A stretch of 64,000 nt of DNA from Kaistia geumhonensis (GCF_030815145.1 NZ_JAUSWJ010000001.1:3038001-3102000), one strand, 5' to 3'; shown: positions 1 through 9,169, numbered from the stretch's first letter. Notes: a model not told the origin generated them from the letters alone. Made by a program: numbers and translations.

Positions 1-1000
1 CCTCGCGCCAGGTCCGGCCGTCCACGGTCACCGGCTTCAGCAGCGCCGAGACTAGGCCGATCATCTGCCGCGCCTTGTCGCCGCTGCCGGGCTTCAGGCC
101 ATCGACGACGTCGGGCAGCTTCTCGATCTGGTCGAGCCGCACGGTAAGCCGGCCATTGAGCAGCCCATCGGCGCCGGGCGTGAGCGCACCCGAGATGTCG
201 GCCGAGGCGCCGCCGATCGTGGTCAGCAGGCGATCGATACGAATCGGCTGGCCGGAAGCGATCCAGGCCGCGGCGGCATCCTCGCCGTTCCGAGCCCGCG
301 CCATCGCCTCGGGCACAGCCGCGGCGATGTCGGCATCGATGGCGGGGAGCGAGGGGCGGCCGGGCGGAGCCGCCGTGAGCCGCGTCACGCTGAGGGCAAT
401 GTCCAGCAGCCCGCCGTCTTCCGGCATCAGATGCAACTCGGCATGCTCGGCGCTGAGCGGCACCGCGCCGTCCATGAGCGCCGGCGCGGCGATGCGGGCG
501 TCGAGCCCGTCCGCGACCAGCGAATAGCGCTTGAGGCCGGAAAGGCCGAGCCGGAGGCTCGACTGCAGCGACGTCCAGTTGGCGTCGAGGCTCGCGCCGC
601 CGGGGCCCTTCAGAGTCATCGGGCCCTTGGCCGCGAAGAGCGCATGGCCGGGATTGTAGACGAGGCCGAGCGCCTCGAAGCCGGCGAGGTCGATCGAGAC
701 GTCCTCGGCGGGGCAGGCCGCCGCGACGGGCATGCAGGTCACGTCGATGCGGAAGGGAAATCCGCCGATCGACCGCCCGCCGCAGGAGAGCGTGGCGCCT
801 TCGGCCGCGGCGCGCGCCTCGAGGGCATCGATCTTGCCGCCCAGATAGTGGCTGAGGCCGAACCAGCCGGCGGTCCACAGCAGGGCAAGCGCGACCACGA
901 CGCCGACGACGATCCGGAAGCGTCGGCGCCCCCGCGCCTTCGGGGCGGTCGGCGTGGCGCCGCCTGCGCCGGACGGGCTGGTCTTGGACTGGTCGGTCAC
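1..1000 (-). CDS. DUF2125 family protein, 3' end cut by window edge
   Basis: About 333 residues are visible and the end lies before base 1. The GTG start at 1000 is supported by AGGAGG six bases upstream, while no ATG is as well placed. A short basic, Lys/Arg-rich leader is followed by one hydrophobic segment (about residues 24-42), so the protein is probably anchored in the inner membrane with its bulk in the periplasm. The segment SCGGRSIGGFPFRI after the anchor is characteristic of DUF2125 proteins, which are common in alphaproteobacteria and have no assigned function. The remainder is beta-rich with repeated Gly/Asp turns. It is transcribed away from the cyclotransferase gene at 1072, so the two starts are only about 70 bases apart. 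Confidence 0.8.
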   Translation of the reverse strand, partial: MTDQSKTSPSGAGGATPTAPKARGRRRFRIVVGVVVALALLWTAGWFGLSHYLGGKIDALEARAAAEGATLSCGGRSIGGFPFRIDVTCMPVAAACPAEDVSIDLAGFEALGLVYNPGHALFAAKGPMTLKGPGGASLDANWTSLQSSLRLGLSGLKRYSLVADGLDARIAAPALMDGAVPLSAEHAELHLMPEDGGLLDIALSVTRLTAAPPGRPSLPAIDADIAAAVPEAMARARNGEDAAAAWIASGQPIRIDRLLTTIGGASADISGALTPGADGLLNGRLTVRLDQIEKLPDVVDGLKPGSGDKARQMIGLVSALLKPVTVDGRTWRE

Positions 1001-1071
1001 GGGCGGCCTCCTGGTTGCAGTCCGGTGGTTCCGCTGCTAGGCGGGAGGCGCCTTTCGCGGAATTCGCACCG

Positions 1072-1608
1072 ATGTCCGATCTCTGGGTGTTTGGCTACGG
1101 CTCGCTGATGTGGCGGCCGGGCTTCAGCTATGCCGAGGCCGTTCCGGCACGTCTTCGCGGCGAGCATCGCGCTCTCTGTGTCCTGTCCTACGTCCATCGG
1201 GGCACGCGCGAGAAGCCTGGGCTCGTATTGGGGCTCGACAAAGGCGGCTCGTGCCGCGGCGTCGCCTTTCGCATCCTCGAGGCCGAACGCGACGCCGTGA
1301 TGTCCTATCTGCGCGAACGCGAGCTCGTCACCAATGTCTATCGCGAGGTGACGCGGCCGGTCCGTCTCGCCGGCGGCGGCGAGGTGCGGGCGGTGACCTA
1401 TGTCGTCGACCGCAGCCATCCGCAATATGCCGGCAAGCTCGGCCGCGACGCTGTGCTCGCGCTGGTGCGGGAGAGTGCCGGCGTCTCGGGCCATAACCGC
1501 GATTATGTGCTGGCGACGGCCGAGCATCTCGCCAGCGTCGGCATCAACGACCAGCTGCTCGTCTGGCTGGCGGGCGAACTCTCGGGCGAGCGCGGTCGCA
1601 GCGCCTGA
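1072..1608 (+). CDS. ChaC-type gamma-glutamylcyclotransferase
   Basis: 178 residues. The ATG at 1072 opens directly on the family signature VFGYGSLMW (residues 6-14), so the in-frame extension back to 1015 is unlikely. ChaC proteins cleave glutathione to 5-oxoproline and Cys-Gly in the cytoplasm. The YGSL loop binds the gamma-glutamyl group, and the acidic RERE stretch at about residues 81-84 lies where the catalytic glutamate is expected. The length matches bacterial ChaC. It is a lone plus-strand gene between two minus-strand genes, and its stop lies 17 bases from the convergent plsC stop. Glutathione specificity is inferred from the family. Confidence 0.87.
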   Translation: MSDLWVFGYGSLMWRPGFSYAEAVPARLRGEHRALCVLSYVHRGTREKPGLVLGLDKGGSCRGVAFRILEAERDAVMSYLRERELVTNVYREVTRPVRLAGGGEVRAVTYVVDRSHPQYAGKLGRDAVLALVRESAGVSGHNRDYVLATAEHLASVGINDQLLVWLAGELSGERGRSA

Positions 1609-1625
1609 GCGGATCGGCACGCCTT

Positions 1626-2393
1626 TCAGGCCCCGTGTCCGGCGGTGGCGGCGGGCACCGGCGGCGGGTTCGGCGATGCCAGCGCCTCGGTGACGAGGCG
1701 ATCGGTCGCCGGCTCGATCGCTGCGATGAGGCGGGCGAGGAAGGTCTTCGAATCGAGGCCGGGCGGGATCGGCTCCAGAACCTCGACGATGATCGTGCCC
1801 GGATAGCGCAGGAAGCTGCGCCGCGGCCAGTAGAGCCCGGCATTGAGCGCAATCGGGACGACTGGCACCTTCAGTTCGCGGTAGAGGTGGATTATGCCGA
1901 ACTTGTAGTCCGGCGGCGCGCCGACCGGACGGCGCGTTCCTTCCGGGAAGAGGATGATCTGGCGACCCGCCGCTGCGGCCTCGCGGCTGTCGGCGGCGAG
2001 CTTGCGGAGCGCCTTGGAGCCGCCGGCCCGGTCGACCGCGATCATGCCGGCCTTCCAGGTGTACCAGCCGAACATCGGGATCATCATCAGCTGCCGCTTC
2101 ATGACGAAGGTCGGGTCGTCGAGCAGGGGGAACAGCGCCATGGTCTCGAAAGCGGACTGGTGCTTCGGCGCGATCAGAGCGGCGCCGTGCGGCAGCCTTT
2201 CGAGGCCACGGATCTCGATCCGCGTGCCGGCGACGACGCGCAGCGCCCACATGCTGGCGCCGGTCCAGAGCTTCACGACGCCGATCGCGGCCCGATGCGG
2301 CAGGAAGAAATAGAAGGGGAGGGTGACGGCGATGATGACGGCCATGATCGCGTAGAACGCGACCTGGAACAGGAACGAACGGACGATCAGCAT
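1626..2393 (-). CDS. plsC: 1-acyl-sn-glycerol-3-phosphate acyltransferase
   Basis: 255 residues. It transfers an acyl chain to lysophosphatidic acid to make phosphatidic acid at the inner membrane. A hydrophobic N-terminal stretch (about residues 5-31) anchors it. The catalytic block is H78-QSAF-E83, the H(x)4E variant of the usual H(x)4D that is frequent in alphaproteobacterial PlsC. The substrate-binding FPEGTR block is at 149-154. The gene is last in a minus-strand row ftsE-ftsX-YdcF-plsC, a common Hyphomicrobiales order, and begins 34 bases after the YdcF gene. Confidence 0.93.
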   Translation of the reverse strand: MLIVRSFLFQVAFYAIMAVIIAVTLPFYFFLPHRAAIGVVKLWTGASMWALRVVAGTRIEIRGLERLPHGAALIAPKHQSAFETMALFPLLDDPTFVMKRQLMMIPMFGWYTWKAGMIAVDRAGGSKALRKLAADSREAAAAGRQIILFPEGTRRPVGAPPDYKFGIIHLYRELKVPVVPIALNAGLYWPRRSFLRYPGTIIVEVLEPIPPGLDSKTFLARLIAAIEPATDRLVTEALASPNPPPVPAATAGHGA

Positions 2394-2427
2394 TCGGACG
2401 GCCTGCTCCGGCGTCGAGGGGACGGCG

Positions 2428-3186
2428 TCAGCGGGCGTCGGCCTCCGCCTTGGCCGCGGCGGACCGGACCGGCGTCGCCGCCGGTGTTGCCCCCCACGGC
2501 GACTCGACGGCGAGCCGCGCCCGCGCCAGCGTATACTTCACGTATTCGGCCATGAGAAGCTTGAGAGAGGCGGTGTGTCGCCACCAGCGCGTCATGTCGA
2601 GCTGCGGGTTGGAGACCGGATAGGGAATGAGCGCGGTGTCGGGCATGGCGCCGGCGAGTTCGATCATGCTGCGCGGCATGTGATAGTCGCTCGTCACGAT
2701 GATGAGCGAGCGAAAACCGTTCTTCATCGCCCAGTCGCGGGCTTCGTCGGCATTGCCGATCGTGTCGCGCGCCGCGTGGCCGAGATCGACGTCGCCATTG
2801 AGGATGCGCATCTGGTCGCCGGCCGTCTTCTTTGCGATCTCGCGCCGGCCGACGGCGGGGTTCACGCCGGAAATGAGCAGCCTTTCGCCACGGCCGTCGG
2901 CCAGAAGCGCCAGCGCGCCATCGATCCGGGCGGCGCCGCCCGTCAGTGCGACGATGCCCTCGGCCTTGATTCCGGCGGGCGGGGCGAGGCGGGCAACGCC
3001 GTCCGAGAAGCGTACGAAATCGAAGAGCGTGAGCCCGGCGAGGAAGACGAGCGCGAAGACCAGGAAGCGGCCCGAAAAGAGCGGCGGGCGGCGCGTCTGC
3101 GCCGGCCGCGACGCCGGTCCCGCCGCCCGATCCTTGCCGGATCGGCGGCTCCCGAGATCCATGGGAGGGCGCAAGGCGTCGGTCAT
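2428..3186 (-). CDS. YdcF/DUF218 (ElyC/SanA-like) membrane-anchored protein
   Basis: 252 residues from the ATG at 3186; the open frame upstream to 3267 has no supporting signal. After a short basic leader there is one membrane segment (about residues 45-62), then a DUF218 domain with its usual blocks: IVALTGG, RLLISGVN, ARDTIGNA and IIVTSDYHMPRS. The domain should face the periplasm. DUF218 proteins such as ElyC and SanA are linked to envelope integrity and lipid-carrier metabolism in E. coli, but their chemistry is unknown. Its position between ftsX and plsC fits an envelope role. The domain call is firm; the function is not. Confidence 0.85.
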   Translation of the reverse strand: MTDALRPPMDLGSRRSGKDRAAGPASRPAQTRRPPLFSGRFLVFALVFLAGLTLFDFVRFSDGVARLAPPAGIKAEGIVALTGGAARIDGALALLADGRGERLLISGVNPAVGRREIAKKTAGDQMRILNGDVDLGHAARDTIGNADEARDWAMKNGFRSLIIVTSDYHMPRSMIELAGAMPDTALIPYPVSNPQLDMTRWWRHTASLKLLMAEYVKYTLARARLAVESPWGATPAATPVRSAAAKAEADAR

Positions 3187-3280
3187 GAGTCGCGCGATTC
3201 TAGCAGATCGTGGCCATTGCCCAAGAGACCGGCCGGAACTCCGGCGCTCTCCCGGCACGACATCCAATGCGCGAAGGCGG

Positions 3281-4243
3281 TCATTCGATGCTCGCGAGGT
3301 GGCGGAAGACGGTGAGGCGCGAGGTGATGGCCGTCATCAGGGCGATCAGGATGGCGATGCCGAGCGCGCCGAGATAGCCGGTCGGGCCGATGGCAAAGCG
3401 GCCGAACAGGGCCGAGACCTGATCGCCCTCGGGCGTCGCGATCGATCGGCCGAACAGGAAGGAGAGGACGAGGAACAGGAGCGTCGCCCCGGCCGCGCCC
3501 CAGAGGCCACCCTTGAGGCCGAGGATCAGGAAGTGACTCTGGAACTCGCGCGCGATGAACCCGGCCTCGGCGCCCACATAGTGAAGCACCGAGACGATGT
3601 CCCGATTGGAGGCCATGGCGCCGCGCGTCGCGAACACGACCGAGAGCACGGTCGCGACGAAGACGAGCGCGAGGATCGAGAAGCCGATGATGACGGTGGC
3701 GTTGGCCATCGCCTTCAGCCGGTCGGTCCAGCTGCGGTGATCGTCGAGGCTCGCCCCCTTCACTTCCTTGCCGAGCCGCTCGGACAGTGCCGCGAGGTCG
3801 ACGGTATCGGGGCTCGCGAGCTCGACGACGATGAGGCGCGGAATCGGCAGGTCGCTCATGTCGAGACCGCTGCCGAGCCAGGGCTCGAGCAGCTGCGCGT
3901 TCTCCCAGGACGACAGCTGGCGGGCGCTGGCGACGCCGGTCGTCGCCGTTGCGATCGCGACCGCCTTGGCGGCCTCGGCGTCGGTGTCGATCCCGTCCAC
4001 GGGACGGACCTGGACCGTGATCTCGCGCACGATGTCCGACTGCCAGTCGAGCGAGGCGTCACGCACCAGCGTCACCGCGCCGAGCGTCAGGCAGGCGAGA
4101 AAGCTCATGATGGCGACGACGATCATCAGCGATCGTCCCGCGATCGATCCCGCCGGCACGATCGGGCTCGGCGGCGCCTTGGAGCGCGTCGTGGAACGGC
4201 GGCCGCCCATCACGGGGGCGCGGATGGCGTTTCGCTCACTCAT
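3281..4243 (-). CDS. ftsX: cell-division protein FtsX
   Basis: 320 residues. FtsX is the membrane half of the FtsEX ABC-type complex, which links cytokinesis to activation of periplasmic peptidoglycan hydrolases. The sequence shows a basic cytoplasmic N terminus, a first membrane helix (about 36-58), a periplasmic domain of about 130 residues and three further helices at the C terminus, the standard FtsX layout. The ATG at 4243 lies inside the end of ftsE (8-base overlap), so the two are translationally coupled. The periplasmic domain carries no recognisable hydrolase. Confidence 0.92.
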   Translation of the reverse strand: MSERNAIRAPVMGGRRSTTRSKAPPSPIVPAGSIAGRSLMIVVAIMSFLACLTLGAVTLVRDASLDWQSDIVREITVQVRPVDGIDTDAEAAKAVAIATATTGVASARQLSSWENAQLLEPWLGSGLDMSDLPIPRLIVVELASPDTVDLAALSERLGKEVKGASLDDHRSWTDRLKAMANATVIIGFSILALVFVATVLSVVFATRGAMASNRDIVSVLHYVGAEAGFIAREFQSHFLILGLKGGLWGAAGATLLFLVLSFLFGRSIATPEGDQVSALFGRFAIGPTGYLGALGIAILIALMTAITSRLTVFRHLASIE

Positions 4244-4895
4244 AGATCGACAGCCGTCCTTCGTGCAGCACCAGCCGACGGGCGTCGAACTGGTTCATGA
4301 GGCCGATGTCGTGGGTGGCGATCACGACCGATGTGCCGAGCTTGTTCAGCTCGACAAAGAGGCGCAGCAGCCTCTTCGCGAGCGGCGGATCGACATTGCC
4401 GGTCGGCTCGTCGGCGAGCAGGATCTCGGGCTGTCCAATCAGGGCGCGGGCGATCGCCGCGCGCTGCTTCTCGCCGCCCGAGAGGATCGGCGGCAGGGCC
4501 TGAACGCGATCGCCGAGGCCGACCCATTTCAGCAGCTCGATTACGTCCGCCCGGTAGCTCGCCTCGTCGCGGCCGAGCACGCGCAGCGGCAGCGCGACAT
4601 TCTCGAAGGTGGTCAGGTGGTCGAGCAGTCGGAAATCCTGGAAGACCACGCCGATGCGGCGGCGAAGCGCCGGCAGCTCCGTCCGCGGCAGCGTCGCCAC
4701 ATCGCGGTCGAAGATCTGGATGAGGCCGCGCGTCGGCTTCAGCGACATGAACAGGAGGCGCAGCAGCGTCGACTTGCCGGCGCCCGAAGGACCGGTCAGG
4801 AACTGGAAGGAGCGCGGTGCGATCTCGAAGGAGAGGTCGCGCAGCACTTCCGCACCCATTCCGTATCTGAGGCCGACATTCTCGAAGCGGATCAA
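4236..4895 (-). CDS. ftsE: cell-division ATP-binding protein FtsE
   Basis: 219 residues from a TTG at 4895, chosen because AGGGA lies seven bases upstream and the product then begins LIRFENVGLRYG, the usual FtsE N terminus. An ATG at 4982 would add 29 Arg/Ala-rich residues foreign to the family. The ATPase shows Walker A (GPSGAGKST), the Q-loop in VVFQDFRLL, signature LSGGEKQRAAIARA, Walker B (ILLADEPTG) and the H-loop (IATHD). It powers FtsX, with which it overlaps by 8 bases. About 230 bases without a gene separate it from the divergent operon at 5129 and should hold both promoters. Confidence 0.93.
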   Translation of the reverse strand: MIRFENVGLRYGMGAEVLRDLSFEIAPRSFQFLTGPSGAGKSTLLRLLFMSLKPTRGLIQIFDRDVATLPRTELPALRRRIGVVFQDFRLLDHLTTFENVALPLRVLGRDEASYRADVIELLKWVGLGDRVQALPPILSGGEKQRAAIARALIGQPEILLADEPTGNVDPPLAKRLLRLFVELNKLGTSVVIATHDIGLMNQFDARRLVLHEGRLSIYE

Positions 4896-5128
4896 TGCTG
4901 CGTCCCTGATTGCACCCTCGCGCGGGGCTTTCCGCGCGCTGGAGCCGGCGCGCCGCCGCCAGGGCGGCTGCCGCCATCGCATCCGACCTTGAGGATATCA
5001 GCGTTAACGATTTGCGAACGTCCCATCAGTCATGGGAATGAAAGACGTGATGAAACGGGAAATCGCACCCGATCAAGGCGAAGACGCGGCGGCGCGGAGC
5101 GCTCGCTAGGCTGTCCTTAGCGAATCGG

Positions 5129-5659
5129 ATGCATGATGATGGCGGCGGCGAGGGAATGCCGTCCGGATCGGGGAACGCTCGAGTGTCGGCACGCGGCGCG
5201 GCAGGTGAGAAGGCAGGGCAACGGCGTTCGGCCGTTCCGACGCTGCTGTCGCTCGCCCTCCTCGTCATCGTGGTGGCGGTCGCGGTCCTCGGCCGCACGG
5301 CGCTCGTCGGCGCCGCGCCGGGCCTCGCCCGCCTCTATGCTGCCGTCGGCGTGCCGGTGAACGTCGTCGGCCTCGACCTCGTCGACATCTACCCATCACG
5401 TGATGTCGAGGGCGGGGCTCCCGGCCTCGTCGTCGAGGGCACGATCGTCAATGTCACGAGCCGAAAGGTCGATGTGCCCTCGCTTCGGCTGACGCTTCTC
5501 GATGCCTCCGGCGAACGCGTCGGCGGCTGGCAGGCCGAGCCGACCCTCACGCGGCTCGCCCCCGGCGAAAGCCAGAAATTCCGTACGCGGCTCGCTTCGC
5601 CGCCCGATCAAGCCAGGAAAGTCTCGGTGAGCTTCGCCTCGCCCGGGACGAAGGGATGA
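5129..5659 (+). CDS. membrane-anchored DUF3426-like protein
   Basis: 176 residues. A polar Gly/Arg-rich N terminus is followed by one membrane helix (about 37-58) and a periplasmic domain of about 110 residues. The domain contains a LVVEGTIVNVTSR strand and the block LRLTLLDASGERVGGW, which resemble the C-terminal DUF3426 domain of MJ0042-type zinc-finger proteins. The N-terminal CxxC zinc ribbon that often accompanies this domain is absent. The start is uncertain: ATG at 5129, or ATG at 5156 (residue 10) preceded by GAGGGA. It leads an operon, with hpt four bases downstream. Function unknown. Confidence 0.7.
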   Translation: MHDDGGGEGMPSGSGNARVSARGAAGEKAGQRRSAVPTLLSLALLVIVVAVAVLGRTALVGAAPGLARLYAAVGVPVNVVGLDLVDIYPSRDVEGGAPGLVVEGTIVNVTSRKVDVPSLRLTLLDASGERVGGWQAEPTLTRLAPGESQKFRTRLASPPDQARKVSVSFASPGTKG

Positions 5660-5663
5660 CCCG

Positions 5664-6203
5664 ATGCCCGTCGTGCGCGGACGTTCGATCCGAGTTCTCT
5701 ATGACGAAGCGGCCATCAAGGCCCGCAATGCCGAGCTGGCGGCCGAGATCGCCGCAAGCGGCTACGACAATCTGCTCGTCATCTCCATCCTGAAGGGCAG
5801 CTTCGTCTTCGCAGCCGACCTGATCCGCGCGCTGCACGACTCGGGCCTCGCTCCCGAGGTCGAGTTCATCTCGCTGTCGAGCTACGGCGCCGGCACCCAG
5901 TCGAGCGGCTCCGTCCGGGTCGTCAAGGATATCGAGAGCGACGTCGCCGGACGCGACGTTCTGCTCATTGACGACATCCTCGAATCCGGCCGCACGCTGT
6001 CCTTTGCGCGTTCGCTGATGGAGGAGCGCGGCGCCCGCCGCGTCGGCATCGCGGTGCTGCTGGAAAAGCCCGGCAAGCGCGCCGTCGCCATCGATGCCGA
6101 GCATATCGGCTTCGTCTGCCCGGACCTTTTCGTCGTCGGCTACGGCATGGATGCGGCGCATGCCTTCCGGGAACTGCCTTTTGTCGGTGTTGTCGAGGAG
6201 TAG
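5664..6203 (+). CDS. hpt: hypoxanthine phosphoribosyltransferase
   Basis: 179 residues, the normal length. It salvages hypoxanthine or guanine with PRPP to form IMP or GMP in the cytoplasm. The PRPP-binding signature VLLIDDILESGRT is at 99-111. SILKGSFVFAADL at 41-53 is the pyrophosphate-binding loop, and the later KPGKR and FVCPDLFVVGYGMD blocks form the purine pocket. It sits four bases after the DUF3426-like gene and six bases before the receiver gene, so the three are almost certainly one transcript. Confidence 0.92.
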   Translation: MPVVRGRSIRVLYDEAAIKARNAELAAEIAASGYDNLLVISILKGSFVFAADLIRALHDSGLAPEVEFISLSSYGAGTQSSGSVRVVKDIESDVAGRDVLLIDDILESGRTLSFARSLMEERGARRVGIAVLLEKPGKRAVAIDAEHIGFVCPDLFVVGYGMDAAHAFRELPFVGVVEE

Positions 6204-6209
6204 AGGCGC

Positions 6210-6596
6210 ATGGCGCGCATCCTGGTCACGGAAGACGACGATTCGGTCCGCGCCTTCGTCGCGCGGGCGCTGACGCTGGACGGCCATCAGATCGATACCG
6301 CCGAGGACGGCGCCGACGCGCTCGACCGGCTGCGTGCGGTCGGCGGCGCCTTCGATCTGCTCCTCAGCGACATCCGCATGCCGATGATGGACGGCATCGC
6401 CCTCGCCATGGAAGCGGCGCCTGAGTTCCCCGAACTCACGATCCTCCTGATGACCGGCTTCGCCGACCAGCGCGAGCGCGCCGACGGCCTCGATCGCATC
6501 GTGCATGACGTGGTGCCGAAGCCGTTCTCGCTGTCCGAGATCCGCACCGCCGTCGGCGGCGCGCTGGCCGCCGGCCGCGAAAGGGCTGTCGCCTAG
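6210..6596 (+). CDS. cpdR: single-domain response regulator, CpdR-like
   Basis: 128 residues, a receiver domain with no output domain. The acidic pocket is E8-D9-D10, the phosphoacceptor is D54 in LLLSDIRMPMMDG, the switch threonine lies in LMTGFA, and the conserved lysine is K104 in PKPFS. In Caulobacter, CpdR is a phosphorylation-controlled adaptor that primes ClpXP for degradation of cell-cycle substrates. The lack of an output domain and the high similarity to alphaproteobacterial CpdR support that call, though another single-domain receiver cannot be excluded. Its stop shares a CTAG tetranucleotide with the stop of the convergent gene at 6593. Confidence 0.82.
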   Translation: MARILVTEDDDSVRAFVARALTLDGHQIDTAEDGADALDRLRAVGGAFDLLLSDIRMPMMDGIALAMEAAPEFPELTILLMTGFADQRERADGLDRIVHDVVPKPFSLSEIRTAVGGALAAGRERAVA

Positions 6597-9169
6597 TAGG
6601 GCTGCAGTAGCCGTTCCAGATAGTCGCGTTCGAGAAGCGGGCGGGCGGCGTCGCCGAGGCGACGGCGGATCGCGTCCAGAATCTCACGCGCCCGCTGGGC
6701 GTCGATCGCGTCGGGAACCTTGACCGAAGAGCCGAGATCGGTGCCGCGGCCATTCTGCTCGCGCTCGCGGCCGAGCGGGTCCTGCCCCGGCATCGTGCCG
6801 TTGGCGCCCTGCCGCGTGCCGGTGCCGTTCTGGCGCGCCATCTGCTCTGCCATGCCGCGTGCGCCCTCGCGCAGCGCCTGAAGCGCTTCGCCCTGGCGGC
6901 CGACGGCGGCGCCCGGCTGACCTTCGCCGAGCTGCCGCGCGGCCCCTTCCATCGAGCGGCCGGCCTGCCCGAGCTTGCCATCGGGCTGCATGCCCTGCTG
7001 TTGCATGTCCTTCTGCAACTGCTCCAGAGCCTGTGCGAGGTCCTGCTGGCCCTGACGAAGCTGGTCGAGCGCCTGCTGACGCTCTTCCGGCGTCATCTCG
7101 GGCGCGGTGGCGCCGCTGCCATCCGTGTCGGGATCGAGCTTGAAGGTCTTGTCCATCAGCTCCTGCTGGCGGCGGATCATGTCGCCGAGCTTGTCGAGCG
7201 CCTGGTTCATCGGGTCGCCCTGACCCTGCTGCGCCTGACGCTGCTGGCCCGCCTGCAGGTTCTCCATCATCTGCTGGAGCTCGGAGAGCATCTGCTGGGC
7301 GGCCTCGCGCGAACCGCTTCGGGCCAGATTCTCGATCTGGTCCATCATCTTCTGCAGGTCCTGCTGCGTCAGCGTCCGCGTGTTGCGGTCCGCCTGCTGG
7401 CGGTTCGGCTGCGGGTTCTGCTGCGCGGTGCGGGCGAGCGCCTCGAGATAGCGGTTCATCGCCTCGCGCAGTTCCTGCATCGCCTTTTCGAGCTCGGCAT
7501 CGGAGGCGTTGTTCTCGATCGCCTGGCGCAGCCGCTCCTGCGCCGCCCGCAGGTCCTCGGCCGCGAGCGACATGTCGCCGTCCTCGAGGCCGAGCGCGAT
7601 CTCCCACAGGAAGTCGACGACCGAGACGAGGTCCTCGTCGCTGCGGGCGCCGGTCAGACGGTGATAGGCGGCGCGGAGCGACAGATAGGCGCCGCCATTC
7701 TCGTATTTTGCGGGGTCGATGGTGATCGCGTCGATCATGTCGGCGACATGGGAAGCCTGAGCGGCGTCGAGCGCCAGCAGGCGGCGCTGCTCGACGACGG
7801 CCCGCGCGATCGGATTGGAGAAGCTGCGCGCCGGAAGCACGAACGTGACCGGCTTGCTACGCCCCGTCTGGCCCACCTCGTCGGTGGCGACCAGCACCAT
7901 CGTCACCCTGGCACCGGCCCAGGGATGGGCCGAAAGGTCGCGGATGGTCTCGCCGTTGCCCTCGCGCATGCGGAGGCGCGGCAGGGCCAGCGGAACCTCG
8001 GGAGCCGCGACCAGCGGCCGCGCCGCATCACGCGCCGGCTGCGGCTCGGCGCTCGTGATCTCCGCTTTCGCCGAGACGATGCCATAGTCGTCCTTGACGG
8101 CATAGGCGAGGGAAAGTGCGCCGGAGGCGGTCGCGCCCGGCTCGCGGGTCAGTTCGATTGAGGGCGGGTTGTCGGGCGTGACATCGAAGGTCCACCGCGC
8201 CAGCGACCGGCCGCTGCGGGCGATCTCGACGGCGGCGGAGCTCGCCAGAGCGAAGCGGCGCTCGCCCTGTGCAGGTCCTTCCGGCGTTGCCGCTGCGCCC
8301 TTCAACGCCGGGCGGGCGACTTCGAGGGGGATCGGCTTGCCGTCCGCCGTCGTGGCGTCGACGGCCATGGTGCCGTCCTCGGGCATGCGGATCGTGACGA
8401 TCGAGCCTTCGGGAACAGTCACGCGGCCCTCACCTGACGCGGCGCGGGCGGCGTCGCCGGTGAGGAAGACGGGCGGACGCCCGGTATAGGCCGGCGGCGT
8501 CACCCAGGCGTCGATGCGCGGAGCGGCCTCCACCGGCGTGATGCCGGGGCGGAAGGCATCGGCGATGCGTGGCCCGCGGTCGCCTGACGCCGCCATCCAG
8601 GCGACGACCAGCAGCAGCGGCACGAGATAGCGCAGCGCATAGGGATCGCGCGCCGCCATGCCGGGCGACGGCCAGCCCGCCCTGAGGCGGCCGAGGCCGG
8701 CGAGCAGCCGCTCGCGATGCGCCCGCCACAGAGCCAGCGTCAGCGGGTCATCGCTCGGCGCGGCAAGCCGGTCGGAAAAGGCGGCGGCCGGCCGGTGCGG
8801 TGTGCCGCTCTCGCGCACAAGCCGATCCATGGCGGCGGCGCGGTCCGGCAGGCGGATGCGGAGCAGGGGAACGAGCAGCAGGAGAGCCGCTACGCCGAAC
8901 AGGGCGACAAGACCGAAGCGCAGGAAATCGGGGAGCGCCGGGAAGAGACCGAGCCAGGAGACGACGAGGAACAGCGCGCCGAGGCATAGCAGCGGCACGA
9001 GGCGCGGCCAGAGCGCCTCCCAGACCAGCGCCAGACGGGCACGGAGCAGCGCCGCCTCGATCCGCGCGGCGGCCAGAGACTCGGCCGTCACGGCCTCGGC
9101 GGCGACGCTTCCATCCTTCGGCGGCATGCCGCCGGTCGCATTCGGCCTGTCGACGGCAGGCTCGGCCAT
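6593..9169 (-). CDS. TIGR02302 / DUF4175 family large membrane protein
   Basis: 858 residues. Two hydrophobic segments near the N terminus (about residues 50-100) and another at about 190-205 place it in the inner membrane. A long periplasmic part follows, with beta-rich modules at about 240-470. The C-terminal third is a Gln/Glu/Met-rich, coiled-coil-like region with runs such as RQAQQGQGDP and LDQLRQGQQDLAQALEQL. This architecture defines TIGR02302 (DUF4175), found across alphaproteobacteria and functionally uncharacterised. The ATG at 9169 gives a clean start. Its proximity to cpdR and lysA is common in the order. Confidence 0.85.
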   Translation of the reverse strand: MAEPAVDRPNATGGMPPKDGSVAAEAVTAESLAAARIEAALLRARLALVWEALWPRLVPLLCLGALFLVVSWLGLFPALPDFLRFGLVALFGVAALLLLVPLLRIRLPDRAAAMDRLVRESGTPHRPAAAFSDRLAAPSDDPLTLALWRAHRERLLAGLGRLRAGWPSPGMAARDPYALRYLVPLLLVVAWMAASGDRGPRIADAFRPGITPVEAAPRIDAWVTPPAYTGRPPVFLTGDAARAASGEGRVTVPEGSIVTIRMPEDGTMAVDATTADGKPIPLEVARPALKGAAATPEGPAQGERRFALASSAAVEIARSGRSLARWTFDVTPDNPPSIELTREPGATASGALSLAYAVKDDYGIVSAKAEITSAEPQPARDAARPLVAAPEVPLALPRLRMREGNGETIRDLSAHPWAGARVTMVLVATDEVGQTGRSKPVTFVLPARSFSNPIARAVVEQRRLLALDAAQASHVADMIDAITIDPAKYENGGAYLSLRAAYHRLTGARSDEDLVSVVDFLWEIALGLEDGDMSLAAEDLRAAQERLRQAIENNASDAELEKAMQELREAMNRYLEALARTAQQNPQPNRQQADRNTRTLTQQDLQKMMDQIENLARSGSREAAQQMLSELQQMMENLQAGQQRQAQQGQGDPMNQALDKLGDMIRRQQELMDKTFKLDPDTDGSGATAPEMTPEERQQALDQLRQGQQDLAQALEQLQKDMQQQGMQPDGKLGQAGRSMEGAARQLGEGQPGAAVGRQGEALQALREGARGMAEQMARQNGTGTRQGANGTMPGQDPLGREREQNGRGTDLGSSVKVPDAIDAQRAREILDAIRRRLGDAARPLLERDYLERLLQPY

